A DNA stretch of 64,000 nucleotides from Clostridia bacterium (lineage in GTDB: Bacteria > Bacillota > Clostridia > Christensenellales > UBA1242), in assembly GCA_017503005.1 (NCBI GenBank), contig JAFVTW010000017.1, positions 42,482-106,481 on the forward strand. The letters are read 5' to 3'. A program made the position numbers and the translations under genes. Positions 27,972 to 36,252 of this stretch are shown here, piece by piece; positions within the stretch are counted from its first letter, which is position 1; each line of letters starts with the position of its first letter. The notes under the pieces were generated by a model that saw nothing but the letters and a program-made list of their open reading frames with translations, was not told the DNA's origin and searched no databases.

Positions 27972-28262
27972 ATGGCTGTAATTTCAATGAAACAATTACT
28001 TGAAGCTGGTGTACACTTTGGTCATCAAACAAGAAAGTGGAATCCAAAAATGAGTAAATACATTTTTACCTCTAGAAATGACATTCATATCATTAACCTA
28101 GAGGACACTGCAGTATTAGTAGAACAAGCTTATGCTTTCGTTCGTGATGCTGCTAACGAAGGTAAAACAATTTTATTTGTTGGTACCAAAAAACAAGCTC
28201 AACAAGCTATCGCTGATGAAGCTAAAAGATGCGGAATGTACTATGTTAACTCTCGTTGGTAG
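27972..28262 (+). CDS. rpsB: 30S ribosomal protein S2, N-terminal part of a frameshifted rpsB
   Basis: This part encodes the first 96 residues of S2 ([21 protein letters not shown], then [15 protein letters not shown]) and reaches YYVNSRW. A premature TAG (28260-28262) follows. The rest of S2 continues without loss in the -1 frame at 28256-28726. Family members read RWLGGTLTNF across this point, so one base is missing next to the TGG codon. S2 is essential, so a base-call or assembly error is more likely than a true knockout. Strong RBS AAGGAGG. Together the pieces make a normal-length S2 of about 250 residues. Confidence 0.9.
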   Translation: MAVISMKQLLEAGVHFGHQTRKWNPKMSKYIFTSRNDIHIINLEDTAVLVEQAYAFVRDAANEGKTILFVGTKKQAQQAIADEAKRCGMYYVNSRW

Positions 28263-28726
28263 GTGGTACACTTACAAACTTCAGAACAATTCGTTCTAGA
28301 GTTGAAAGATTGAACAAAATCAATCAAATGGAAAAAGTTGGTGAATTCAACCTATTACCAAAGAAAGAAGTATTAAAACTTCAAGCTGAAAGAGACAAAT
28401 TGGAAAAATACCTTGGTGGTATCAAAGATATGACTAAGCTTCCAGATGTTATGTTTGTTGTAGACCCTAAGAAAGAACACATTGCTGTTAAAGAAGCTCG
28501 TGCTCTAAACATTCCTATCGTTGCACTAGTTGATACAAACTGTGATCCAGATGTTATCGATTATGTAATTCCAGGTAATGACGATGCTATCCGTGCAGTT
28601 GCTCTTATTGCTGGTGTTATGGCTAATGCTGTAATCGAAGCTAAAGAAGGTGTTGTAGTTAATGTTGAAGACGAACCTGCTGCAGAAGAAGTTCAAGCAG
28701 AAGCTCAAACACAAGACGAAGAATAA
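28256..28726 (+). CDS. rpsB: 30S ribosomal protein S2, C-terminal part of a frameshifted rpsB
   Basis: Continuation of S2 in the -1 frame, starting [18 protein letters not shown]. It includes [19 protein letters not shown], the [17 protein letters not shown] block and [14 protein letters not shown], ending in an acidic tail. It has no RBS or start of its own, so it is not an independent gene. The break lies at 28256-28262. tsf follows 22 bases later on the same transcript, as is standard. Confidence 0.9.
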   Translation: MVGGTLTNFRTIRSRVERLNKINQMEKVGEFNLLPKKEVLKLQAERDKLEKYLGGIKDMTKLPDVMFVVDPKKEHIAVKEARALNIPIVALVDTNCDPDVIDYVIPGNDDAIRAVALIAGVMANAVIEAKEGVVVNVEDEPAAEEVQAEAQTQDEE

Positions 28727-28748
28727 TTTATTTTAAGGGGAAATTAAA

Positions 28749-29399
28749 ATGGCAACAACCGAAGATATTGTTAAACTAAGAAAAAGAACAAATTGCGGTA
28801 TGATGGACTGCAAAAATGCTCTAGATGCTTGCGATGGTGACATTGACAAAGCTACAGAATGGTTAAGAGAAAAAGGTATGGCTAAAGCTGCTAAGAAAGC
28901 AGACAGAATCGCTGCTGAAGGTTTAGTTACATCTTATATTCACATGGGTGGCAAAATTGGTGTATTACTAGAAGTTAACTGTGAAACAGACTTTGCTTCT
29001 AAGAGTGAACAATTTGCTCAACTATGCAAAGATATTGCTATGCACATCGCTGCTGCAAATCCTAGCTATGTAAACCGTGAAGAAGTTCCTGCTGCAGTTC
29101 TAGAACATGAAAAAGAAATCCTAAGAGCTCAAGCATTGAACGAAGGGAAACCTGCTGCTATCGTTGAAAAAATGATTGAAGGTAGAATCAAAAAATACTA
29201 CGAAGATGCTTGTCTATTAGATCAAGCTTTTGTTAAAAATCCAGACCAAACAATTACAGATTTAATCAATGAAACCGTTTTAACAATCGGTGAAAAGATT
29301 AATGTAAGAAGATTTGTTCGTTTTGAAATGGGCGAAGGTCTAGAAAAGAGAGTTGATAACTTCGCAGAAGAAGTTATGAACCAAGCTAAAGGTAACTAA
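28749..29399 (+). CDS. tsf: Elongation factor Ts
   Basis: Nucleotide-exchange factor for EF-Tu. The 216 residues open with an N-terminal UBA-like domain (VKLRKRTNCGMMDCKNAL, about 8-25). The EF-Tu-contacting LLEVNCETDFASKSEQF block follows near residue 78. It is of the shorter Firmicutes type. AAGGGGAA is the RBS. A terminator directly after it ends the rpsB-tsf unit. The next gene is frr; the UMP kinase gene pyrH that normally separates tsf and frr is absent. Confidence 0.97.
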   Translation: MATTEDIVKLRKRTNCGMMDCKNALDACDGDIDKATEWLREKGMAKAAKKADRIAAEGLVTSYIHMGGKIGVLLEVNCETDFASKSEQFAQLCKDIAMHIAAANPSYVNREEVPAAVLEHEKEILRAQALNEGKPAAIVEKMIEGRIKKYYEDACLLDQAFVKNPDQTITDLINETVLTIGEKINVRRFVRFEMGEGLEKRVDNFAEEVMNQAKGN

Positions 29400-29410
29400 T
29401 TTATAAATTA

Positions 29411-29440
29411 AAAAAATCACTCGTTTTGAGTGATTTTTTT
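29411..29440 (+). terminator. Terminator after tsf
   Basis: Stem AAAAAATCACTC with GAGTGATTTTTT, five-base loop, T-run. Confidence 0.9.
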
Positions 29441-29556
29441 GTTTTGCATTGAGTATTTTTAAATAAATAATATGTTAATAATTATTTGTTAATAATTGTG
29501 ACTATTTTGTTAAAACTTTTGTTTGCTATTATATTGAAATTTTAGTAAAATAAATG

Positions 29557-29565
29557 TGGTATAAA
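29557..29565 (+). promoter_or_regulatory. Possible extended -10 promoter of frr
   Basis: TGGTATAAA is an extended -10; TTGAAA at 29534-29539 is spaced 20 bases, which is long. The remaining 29441-29533 is AT-rich with no other signal. Confidence 0.4.
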
Positions 29566-29609
29566 AGATATTTTATATTTAAAAAAATAAAAAATAAAGG
29601 GCGGTTTAT

Positions 29610-30176
29610 ATGACAGAAGCTGTTGATATGAATTTATTAGAATACGAAGAAAGTATTGAAAAAGCAATTGACTATTTAGTAGGAGAGCTGGGTGTTATTA
29701 GAGTTGGTAGAGCTAACCCTAAAATTCTTGATAAAATTTTGATTGATTACTATGGAACAATGACTCCTATTAATCAAATGGCAAATATTTCTGTGCCAGA
29801 AGCTAGAATGATGCTTATTTCTGTATGGGATATGTCTCAAGTTAAAGCTATTTCTAAAGCTATTGAGGCTGCAAATTTAGGTGTAAACCCATCTGATGAC
29901 GGTAAAGTTATTCGTTTGGTTTTCCCAGCATTGACAGAGGAAAGAAGAAAAGAAGTTGTAAAAGAAGTAAGTAAGCTTTCAGAAAGTGCAAAGGTTGCTT
30001 GTAGAAATTGTCGTAGAGATGTTTTGGATGAATTTAAGAAAATGAAAAAGAACAACGAACTAACTGAAGATGAGTTGGCTGTTCTTGAAAAGGAAGTTCA
30101 AAAGACTCTAGATTCTGCGATCGAAAAAATTGAAAAATTAATTCAATCAAAAGAAAAAGAGGTTATGGAAATTTAG
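29610..30176 (+). CDS. frr: Ribosome recycling factor
   Basis: With EF-G, RRF splits post-termination ribosomes. The 188 residues have the typical three-helix/beta layout, with VGRANPKILDKILIDYYG around residues 32-49 and RNCRRDVLDEFKKMKKN near 133-149. An uncommon GGGCGG-type RBS precedes the ATG at 29610; a shorter start at M7 is also possible. It has been separated from its usual partner pyrH and lies directly before cdsA, without uppS between. Confidence 0.96.
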   Translation: MTEAVDMNLLEYEESIEKAIDYLVGELGVIRVGRANPKILDKILIDYYGTMTPINQMANISVPEARMMLISVWDMSQVKAISKAIEAANLGVNPSDDGKVIRLVFPALTEERRKEVVKEVSKLSESAKVACRNCRRDVLDEFKKMKKNNELTEDELAVLEKEVQKTLDSAIEKIEKLIQSKEKEVMEI

Positions 30177-30193
30177 TCAATAGACTAAATTTT
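30169..30193 (+). terminator. Hairpin over the frr stop codon, weak terminator
   Basis: Perfect ten-base-pair stem AAATTTAGTC with GACTAAATTT, AATA loop, containing the TAG stop. The T-run is short, so read-through into cdsA is likely. Confidence 0.6.
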
Positions 30194-30232
30194 TCATAAT
30201 ATAATAAAACTTGATTTGATTAAGGAGAACAA

Positions 30233-31168
30233 ATGAAAACTAGAATCATTACAAGTGTATATTTGGTAGTAGCACTTATCGTAGCATTTGCTTCTAGAGT
30301 ACTTACACCATATATTTTTGACTTGCTTATAGGTGCTATGGCTATAATGGGTGCTGTAGAAATGGGCAGGGTATTTGAGAGAAGTAAACAATACAACAAT
30401 ATTTATCTTGTAGGAACTTTTCCTGCAGTACTATATGTAGGTTTTGTGGTTGCTTTTACTAATTACTGGCAATGGCAATACTATCTACTTTTAGTATTAG
30501 GTTTAATGGCTGTTTATTTTGTTATTTCCTTCTTAATTTCTGTTATTTTCAAAAAACATACAGAAAATGAAATTTCAAAATATCAATCACCTGATAATGT
30601 ATGTGTTTTTGCTCTAAAAAAGGCAATAAATACATCAATAATTGTTGTATATCCTACATTATTGTTTGCAACAATGTTTTTACTAAATCATTTATTTGAT
30701 TTGAGAATTAGTGAGAGATTGATTAATGCTCCATTTGATTACTATCTACTACTAACAGTGTTTATTGTTACAATGTTTACAGATTCATTAGCATTGATTG
30801 TGGGTAGATTAGTAAAAGGGCCTAAATTGTGTCCTAGAATCAGCCCAAACAAAACTATTAGTGGTGCTATAGGTGGTTTGGCAGGTGGTGTATTAGGTGC
30901 ATTTGTGGTGTATTGGATATTTACTATAAATGCTAATTTTGTAACAGTATTTAGTTCTGTTGCAAGTATTTGGACGGTTGTGCTATTTGGTTTGATTGGT
31001 TCTATAATCAGTCAATTAGGCGACCTGTTTGCTAGCTTTATAAAGCGCCGTGCTCGTGTTAAAGATTATGGTACATTGTTCCCAGGACATGGTGGAATTA
31101 TGGACAGATTTGATGGTACGATTTTTAACTCAGCATTTGTTATGCTTTATATTTTGATTTTGTTGTAA
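30233..31168 (+). CDS. cdsA: Phosphatidate cytidylyltransferase
   Basis: Makes CDP-diacylglycerol from phosphatidate and CTP, downstream of PlsX/PlsY/PlsC. The 311-residue protein is polytopic, with about eight hydrophobic spans. It ends with the family signature SFIKRRARVKDYGTLFPGHGG followed by IMDRFD near residue 285. AAGGAG is the RBS. In related genomes the order is frr-uppS-cdsA-dxr-rseP; here uppS and dxr are both missing, and rseP follows 51 bases later. Confidence 0.95.
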   Translation: MKTRIITSVYLVVALIVAFASRVLTPYIFDLLIGAMAIMGAVEMGRVFERSKQYNNIYLVGTFPAVLYVGFVVAFTNYWQWQYYLLLVLGLMAVYFVISFLISVIFKKHTENEISKYQSPDNVCVFALKKAINTSIIVVYPTLLFATMFLLNHLFDLRISERLINAPFDYYLLLTVFIVTMFTDSLALIVGRLVKGPKLCPRISPNKTISGAIGGLAGGVLGAFVVYWIFTINANFVTVFSSVASIWTVVLFGLIGSIISQLGDLFASFIKRRARVKDYGTLFPGHGGIMDRFDGTIFNSAFVMLYILILL

Positions 31169-31219
31169 TAAATCACTTATTTAAATAATAAAATTTTATG
31201 AGAATATAAAAAGGAGTTC

Positions 31220-32287
31220 GTGTTGTATAGTAATTTATTAGGCATTTTTGATGGTGTGATAAAATTTGGTTACATTTTAATAGCTATATTAATTTTGATG
31301 CTAATGATTACTATTCACGAATTTGGTCATTATTTAGCAGGTAAACTATTAAAGTTTAAAATTAACGAATTTTCTATCGGTTTTGGTAAGGCATTGTATA
31401 CCAAAAAGAAAGAAAATGGCGAGATATTTTCTATAAGAGCTATTCCTTTAGGTGGTTATTGTGCATTTGATGGTGAAGACACTCCTGATGAAAGTGCTGA
31501 TTCATTCAATGCCCAAGCTCCATGGAAAAGATTGATTGTTTTGTTCTGCGGTGCATTCTTTAATTTCTTGTCTGCTATAATATTTAATATTGCATTGCTT
31601 GCAGTAATCGGTAATGGATATATCATGATTACCGATATAAAAGGTGTAAATAATGCTCCAGATAAATTGCAAAATGGTGACATTGTTACACATATAAATG
31701 GCGAAGAATTATCATTCTTTAATGGTGGAATAGGTGGTATTACTCAAGATATAAAAATAGGTGATGATATCACTTTTACAATAAAGAGAAATGGTGAGAT
31801 TCAAAAAGTTGTTGTTCAAAAATTTGCCGTTTTAGAAGATGGTAGCGAAGTAGGAAAACTAGGTGTTAATGGGCAAGCTTATGTAAGATTAAGTGTAGGT
31901 AATGCTATGCTAAAATCTGTACCATTTACATTTGAAATGTCGTGGGAAATTCTAGTAACATTCTTTGATTTGTTGACCGGTAAATATGGCATTGATGCTT
32001 TAGGTGGTCCTGTAACTACAATAGGTGCTATGGCTAATGCTGGTGCTACAAACTGGCTAAATTTGCTATTGTGGGTTCCTATGATAGCTGCTAATTTAGC
32101 AGTGTTTAACTTACTGCCTATTCCTGCTTTAGATGGTTCAAAAATGGTGTTTGTAGCTATAGAGTGGGTTAGAGGTAAACCTATAGATAGAGACTTAGAA
32201 AATAAAATCCATATGGTGGGTATTTTAGTATTGTTTGGTATTGTTATACTTGCAGATGGACTTCATATATTAGATTTTTTTAGATAA
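31220..32287 (+). CDS. rseP: RIP metalloprotease RseP
   Basis: Site-2 intramembrane zinc protease that cleaves anti-sigma factors and signal-peptide remnants. The 355 residues contain HEFGH in the first span (H33, E34, H37), a PDZ domain around 115-200, and the second active-site motif NLLPIPALDG near 300. The start is GTG (31220) or TTG (31223); AAGGAG lies only three to six bases upstream, so the exact codon is uncertain. The gene is intact. It is followed within two bases by the PolC-derived gene. Confidence 0.94.
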   Translation: MLYSNLLGIFDGVIKFGYILIAILILMLMITIHEFGHYLAGKLLKFKINEFSIGFGKALYTKKKENGEIFSIRAIPLGGYCAFDGEDTPDESADSFNAQAPWKRLIVLFCGAFFNFLSAIIFNIALLAVIGNGYIMITDIKGVNNAPDKLQNGDIVTHINGEELSFFNGGIGGITQDIKIGDDITFTIKRNGEIQKVVVQKFAVLEDGSEVGKLGVNGQAYVRLSVGNAMLKSVPFTFEMSWEILVTFFDLLTGKYGIDALGGPVTTIGAMANAGATNWLNLLLWVPMIAANLAVFNLLPIPALDGSKMVFVAIEWVRGKPIDRDLENKIHMVGILVLFGIVILADGLHILDFFR

Positions 32288-32289
32288 AT

Positions 32290-33861
32290 ATGGATAAATT
32301 ATTAGATTATTTAAAACTAAATGCTTCAAAGTTATTTGAATCAATAAAAATTGTTAATATTTCATACAACAAAGCCACTAATTCGTTAGTGGTTAAAGTT
32401 GTTTATTTGCCTGAATTTGATTTTAATCAAGATTGTAAAAATCAACTATGTGATTTGATAAATAAATTCCTTAGTTTGCCAGGACTTAAAATTGATATAA
32501 AATGCAAAAAGAGTATTGTTGACGACTCTGTGGCTAGAGAATTAGTTGAGTATTATTTAAACAAGTATTATGCAAGTATTTTTACTACTATGCAAAAGAA
32601 TGATTTGTCTTTTGATATAGCCGAAAATAATGTAAGAGTTAATATAAAAGTTGTTAATATTTTCAAGGATTATTTACATAATAAAAACTTTGAAATTGAC
32701 TTAAAAACATTTTTGGAAAAAACTTATTTTCAGTTGTTTGAAGTTAAACTTTATTCAAAGGAAGAGAGTAGTGGCTTTAGTGAAGAACTAGATGAATCTG
32801 CAAAACTATTTGAAGAAAAAGTGCAAAGTGATTTTGCAGAAATAGTTCCTGTTACATACGAATTGATTAATTTGGAAGATTATCTGGGTGCTAAGACTGA
32901 AAATATTGCACTTGCTTCTACATCTCTTACTCCTAGTCACGAGAATATAACGGTAGCTGGTACTATCAGTTTTATTACAAAGAAAACTTTCATTTCTAAA
33001 AGAAAGAGTTCTAATGGTGAAGAAAAAGAGTATTTCAATTTTGTATTGAATGATAATTATGGTAAAGTAAATTGTGTTTATTTTCCCCCAAAGGATTCTA
33101 AAGAAAAGTTTGAGGAGCTGACTGATGGTATGGTTATTGCTGTGGTTGGTGATGCAGAAGAATTTAATGGTAGAATGAATTTTAAGGTTAAAGGAATTGC
33201 AAAGTGTGAACTTCCAGAAAAGGAAGTTGTTGAGGTAGAGCAAAAATTTGAGAATGAAGAATATTTGTTTGTAAAACCTGAACCATATGTTAGTTTGGCT
33301 CAAGCAACTCTGTTTGATGTGGAAGTTGTAAATACAAATAAGTTTCTAAAAGAAAATGATTGTGTGGTATTTGATGTTGAGACCACTGGTCTAGATGCAA
33401 ATACTTGTGAAATTATTGAATTTGGTGCAGTAAAGGTAAGAGATGGCAAAATGATAGAAACATTTAGTTGCTTGCTTAAACCGTCTGAACCTATTCCAGA
33501 TGAAATTATAGAGTTGACCGGCATTACTAATGAAATGGTTGCAAACTGCTATGGCATTAAAGATGTTCTACAAGATTTCTATAAATTTACTAGAGATTCG
33601 GTATTGGTTGCCTATAATATTGCATTTGACTATAAGTTTATTTATCTAGCAGGAGCAGCTCAAGGATACAAATTTGACAACCAGCAAATTGATGCTATGG
33701 TTTTGGCTAAAAACAAACTAAAAGGTATAAAAAACTACAAATTAAAAACAGTTGCTACTGCATTAAATGTTTCTCTAGAAGGTGCACATAGAGCTGTAAA
33801 CGATGCTATAGCGACAGCAGAAGTATTTGTGAAATTGGTTGATTCTGATACTGTGCTGTAA
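32290..33861 (+). CDS. PolC-derived protein: N-terminal domain, OB fold and 3'-5' exonuclease, no polymerase
   Basis: 523 residues. The N-terminal ~200 resemble the PolC N-terminal domains. An OB fold follows (about 217-320; ITVAGTISFITKKTF, VNCVYFPPK). A DEDDh exonuclease then occupies about 355-520: DVETTGLD (D362, E364), AYNIAFD (D447) and HRAVNDA (H500, D505), all catalytic residues present. In PolC the exonuclease is inserted into a PHP domain and followed by the polymerase. Here both PHP halves and the whole polymerase are absent, and only untranslated sequence follows. It occupies the canonical polC position after rseP and before rimP. Probably a proofreading or repair exonuclease descended from PolC. 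Confidence 0.85.
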   Translation: MDKLLDYLKLNASKLFESIKIVNISYNKATNSLVVKVVYLPEFDFNQDCKNQLCDLINKFLSLPGLKIDIKCKKSIVDDSVARELVEYYLNKYYASIFTTMQKNDLSFDIAENNVRVNIKVVNIFKDYLHNKNFEIDLKTFLEKTYFQLFEVKLYSKEESSGFSEELDESAKLFEEKVQSDFAEIVPVTYELINLEDYLGAKTENIALASTSLTPSHENITVAGTISFITKKTFISKRKSSNGEEKEYFNFVLNDNYGKVNCVYFPPKDSKEKFEELTDGMVIAVVGDAEEFNGRMNFKVKGIAKCELPEKEVVEVEQKFENEEYLFVKPEPYVSLAQATLFDVEVVNTNKFLKENDCVVFDVETTGLDANTCEIIEFGAVKVRDGKMIETFSCLLKPSEPIPDEIIELTGITNEMVANCYGIKDVLQDFYKFTRDSVLVAYNIAFDYKFIYLAGAAQGYKFDNQQIDAMVLAKNKLKGIKNYKLKTVATALNVSLEGAHRAVNDAIATAEVFVKLVDSDTVL

Positions 33862-33941
33862 TAGATGGCTTTTTATGTGAAATTTTGAGAGCTATAAAAT
33901 TTAAATTTTGGCTTGTATTAGCATATTTTTTATGATAATAC

Positions 33942-33970
33942 TTGAAATATGTGTATATGTATGATATACT
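33942..33970 (+). promoter_or_regulatory. SigA promoter of the rimP-nusA-infB operon
   Basis: TTGAAA, 17-base spacer and TATACT with extended TGA. Confidence 0.8.
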
Positions 33971-33994
33971 TATAATGCTAATAATAACTATGCT

Positions 33995-34033
33995 AGGAGT
34001 GGGATAAGAAATCCCACTCCTATTATTTAGGAG
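33995..34033 (+). promoter_or_regulatory. rimP leader attenuator: two mutually exclusive hairpins
   Basis: Hairpin A is a perfect 11-bp stem, AGGAGTGGGAT (33995-34005) with ATCCCACTCCT (34011-34021), followed by a weak T-rich tail (TATTATTT). Hairpin B uses the same CTCCTA (34017-34022) to pair with TAGGAG (34028-34033), the rimP Shine-Dalgarno. Forming A frees the RBS but looks like a weak terminator; forming B hides the RBS. In Bacillus subtilis the equivalent nusA operon has a NusA-dependent leader terminator, so autoregulation is a reasonable inference. Confidence 0.7.
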
Positions 34034-34038
34034 AGAAT

Positions 34039-34515
34039 ATGAACGGAAAGAAGGTAGTTACTGCTGTAAAAGAAATGGCAGGACAAATTGTTAGCGAATT
34101 AGGATATGTGCTTGTAGATGTTGAGTACAAGAAGCAAGTAAGTGGTATGGTTCTAGAGTTGTTTATAGATTCTAGCAATGGTATTACACTTGAAGATTGT
34201 GAAAAGGTATCTCGTGCACTTGATCAGCCATTAGATGAATTGAATCCAACAGCAGATGTTCCTTATTCGTTAAACATATCATCATTAGGTCTAGATAGAC
34301 CATTAACAACAGAATATCAATTTCAAAAATACAAAGGTGAAGATGTAGAGTTGAAATTTTATCAACCATTAGCACCATTCAATAGAAAATTGATAGAATC
34401 CAAACTATTAGACTGGAATGATGAAAGTGTTACAGTTTTGGTAAATCCAGAAAATGAAACAGTTACAATACAAAAAAAGATAATTGCACAAATTGTGCCA
34501 GTTATAAAATTTTAA
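34039..34515 (+). CDS. rimP: Ribosome maturation factor RimP
   Basis: Assists 30S assembly around S12. The 158 residues have the RimP N-domain (VDVEYKKQVSGMVLELFID) and the C-terminal SH3-like domain starting near LGLDRPLTTEYQFQKYKGE. It is the first gene of the nusA operon; TAGGAGAG is the RBS and is embedded in the leader switch. nusA follows after 12 bases with its own RBS (AAGGAGAA). Confidence 0.95.
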   Translation: MNGKKVVTAVKEMAGQIVSELGYVLVDVEYKKQVSGMVLELFIDSSNGITLEDCEKVSRALDQPLDELNPTADVPYSLNISSLGLDRPLTTEYQFQKYKGEDVELKFYQPLAPFNRKLIESKLLDWNDESVTVLVNPENETVTIQKKIIAQIVPVIKF

Positions 34516-34527
34516 GGAGAAAATATA

Positions 34528-35661
34528 ATGATTAATAAAGATTTCTTTCAAGCATTAGACGATTTAGAAGTTCAAAAGGGAATTAACAAAGAGTTTTTTA
34601 TGGCTGCACTAGAAGCAGCTTTGACAAGTGCATATAAGAAAAACTTTGGTGAAGCAAAAAGTGCTGCTGTTAAACTTAACCCTGAAAAACACAGTATCAA
34701 AATTTATTCTTACAAGACTGTAGTTGAAGAAGTGCTAGATCCAGACAAGGAAATGTCTTTAGCTGAAGCTAAGGCTATCAAGAAAAGTCATAAAGTTGGT
34801 GATGTTGTTCAACAAGAAGAAACACCTAAGAACTTTGGTAGAATAGCTGCTCAAACTGCAAAACAAGTTGTTATGCAAAGATTGAGAGAAGCAGAAAGAG
34901 AAAAAATTATGGGTGAAGTAAACACTAAACAAGATGAACTTTTGACCGGTGTAGTTAGAAGAGTTGAAGGTGAAAATGTTTATGTTGATTTAGGTATTAC
35001 ACAAGTAGAAGGTGTATTAGGACCTAAAGACAGAATCCCTGGCGAAAGATATACTATCAATAGTAGAGTAAAAGTATATGTAAAACAAATCAAAGAATCT
35101 TTCAATATGCCATATGTTCAATTAACAAGAACAAATCCTGGTTTTGTTAAAAAATTATTCGAAATCGAAGTTCCAGAAATTCAAACTGGTGAAGTTGAAA
35201 TTAAGAGCATTGTTAGAGAAGCTGGTTATAGAACAAAAATTGCTGTTACATCATCTAATCCAAATTTAGATTGTATAGGTGCTTGTGTTGGTAACAAAGG
35301 TATGAGAGTAAATGCAATCGTTAACGAATTAAATGGTGAAAAGATTGATATCGTTCCTTGGAGCGAAAACCCTGCTGAATTTATAGCTGCAGCTTTAAGT
35401 CCAGCAACCGTACTACATGTAAGTACAAATCTATTAGAAAAAACCAGTTTGGCTGTAGTTCCTGATGATAAATTATCATTAGCTATAGGTAAGAGTGGTC
35501 AAAATGTAAGATTAGCTGCTAAACTTACAAACTGGAAAATCGATGTTAAGGCAAAATCTGCTGTTCCTTCATTAAATTTAGATACCGAAGAAGATGAACA
35601 AAAAGGAAACGAATTTGGTAACCTATTTGATGATGAAGATGCTTTTGGCGATTTAAATTAA
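34528..35661 (+). CDS. nusA: Transcription termination/antitermination factor NusA
   Basis: Binds RNA polymerase and RNA, modulating pausing and termination. The 377 residues contain the N-terminal polymerase-binding domain, an S1 domain near 135-200 (LLTGVVRRVEGENVYVDLG) and two KH domains (IGACVGNKGMRVNAIVNEL, then SLAIGKSGQNVRLAAKLT). They end in a short acidic tail without the proteobacterial AR repeats. Order and length match Firmicutes NusA. It may act on its own operon through the leader upstream of rimP. Confidence 0.97.
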   Translation: MINKDFFQALDDLEVQKGINKEFFMAALEAALTSAYKKNFGEAKSAAVKLNPEKHSIKIYSYKTVVEEVLDPDKEMSLAEAKAIKKSHKVGDVVQQEETPKNFGRIAAQTAKQVVMQRLREAEREKIMGEVNTKQDELLTGVVRRVEGENVYVDLGITQVEGVLGPKDRIPGERYTINSRVKVYVKQIKESFNMPYVQLTRTNPGFVKKLFEIEVPEIQTGEVEIKSIVREAGYRTKIAVTSSNPNLDCIGACVGNKGMRVNAIVNELNGEKIDIVPWSENPAEFIAAALSPATVLHVSTNLLEKTSLAVVPDDKLSLAIGKSGQNVRLAAKLTNWKIDVKAKSAVPSLNLDTEEDEQKGNEFGNLFDDEDAFGDLN

Positions 35662-35679
35662 TTTTTGGGTGAATTAATT

Positions 35680-35952
35680 ATGAGCGAAAAGAAACAACCA
35701 ACAAGAACATGTATCGCATGTCGTAAACAAAATGATAAAAGAAATTTAGTTCGTATCGTAAAATCCGAAACAGACATTAGGCTAGATTTTTCTGGTAGAA
35801 TGAATGGTAGAGGAGCATATATTTGTAATGACATTGCTTGTGTAGAAAAGTGCATTAAGTCAAAAGCTTTAAATAGAGCATTTTCTTGCAATGTAGAAGC
35901 GGGTGTTTACGATAAGTTGAAGGAGGATTTCCTTGCAGGAAACAATCAATAA
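35680..35952 (+). CDS. rnpM: RNase P modulator RnpM (YlxR)
   Basis: 90-residue YlxR-family protein with TRTCIACRKQNDKRNLVRIV at the N-terminus and GRGAYICND near 47-55; the family was recently described as binding RNase P RNA. The ATG at 35680 follows GGGTGA; a TTG at 35665 would extend it by five residues. It sits between nusA and ylxQ, the invariant operon order. Its 3' end overlaps the TTG start of the next gene by 20 bases. Confidence 0.92.
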   Translation: MSEKKQPTRTCIACRKQNDKRNLVRIVKSETDIRLDFSGRMNGRGAYICNDIACVEKCIKSKALNRAFSCNVEAGVYDKLKEDFLAGNNQ

Positions 35953-36238
35953 ATTAAAATCATATTTTGGATTTTCTATCAAAAGCAATTCAATATTGTT
36001 TGGTTCTGATAATATTATCAAGACTAGAAAAAATCTTGATGTCGTGATTTTTTGTAGTACTGCTACTGACAAACATATTTATCCTATACAAAACAAAGGG
36101 GTAAAATGTGTAAAACTAAAAAGTATTTTGTTGAGCGAATTAGTTGGAAGAGATAATGTTAAAGTTGTTGGTATAAAAAATTTAGGATTATCAAAGGCGA
36201 TACTTTCGTTTAAAGATATGTTTGAGACATTAGAGTAA
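35933..36238 (+). CDS. ylxQ: L7Ae-family ribosomal-like protein YlxQ
   Basis: 101-residue protein of the L7Ae/L30e fold, related to K-turn-binding proteins, though the match is divergent. KSNSILFGSDNIIKTRKNLDVVIFC at the N-terminus is the clearest block (only the beginning quoted as the family fold). The start is a TTG (35933) with an excellent AAGGAGG six bases upstream; no ATG is suitable. It lies in the nusA-rnpM-ylxQ-infB order, which supports the assignment. RNA target unknown. Confidence 0.83.
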   Translation: MQETINKLKSYFGFSIKSNSILFGSDNIIKTRKNLDVVIFCSTATDKHIYPIQNKGVKCVKLKSILLSELVGRDNVKVVGIKNLGLSKAILSFKDMFETLE

Positions 36239-36252
36239 AAGAGGTATTATAA

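Noticed and set aside
28250-28266. Programmed -1 frameshift in rpsB
   Set aside because: No X-XXY-YYZ slippery heptamer or clear downstream pseudoknot at the junction; a missing base is the simpler explanation.
33896-33909. AAAATTTAAATTTT palindrome after the PolC-derived gene as a terminator
   Set aside because: Pure A/T stem without a loop or T-run; too weak to support.
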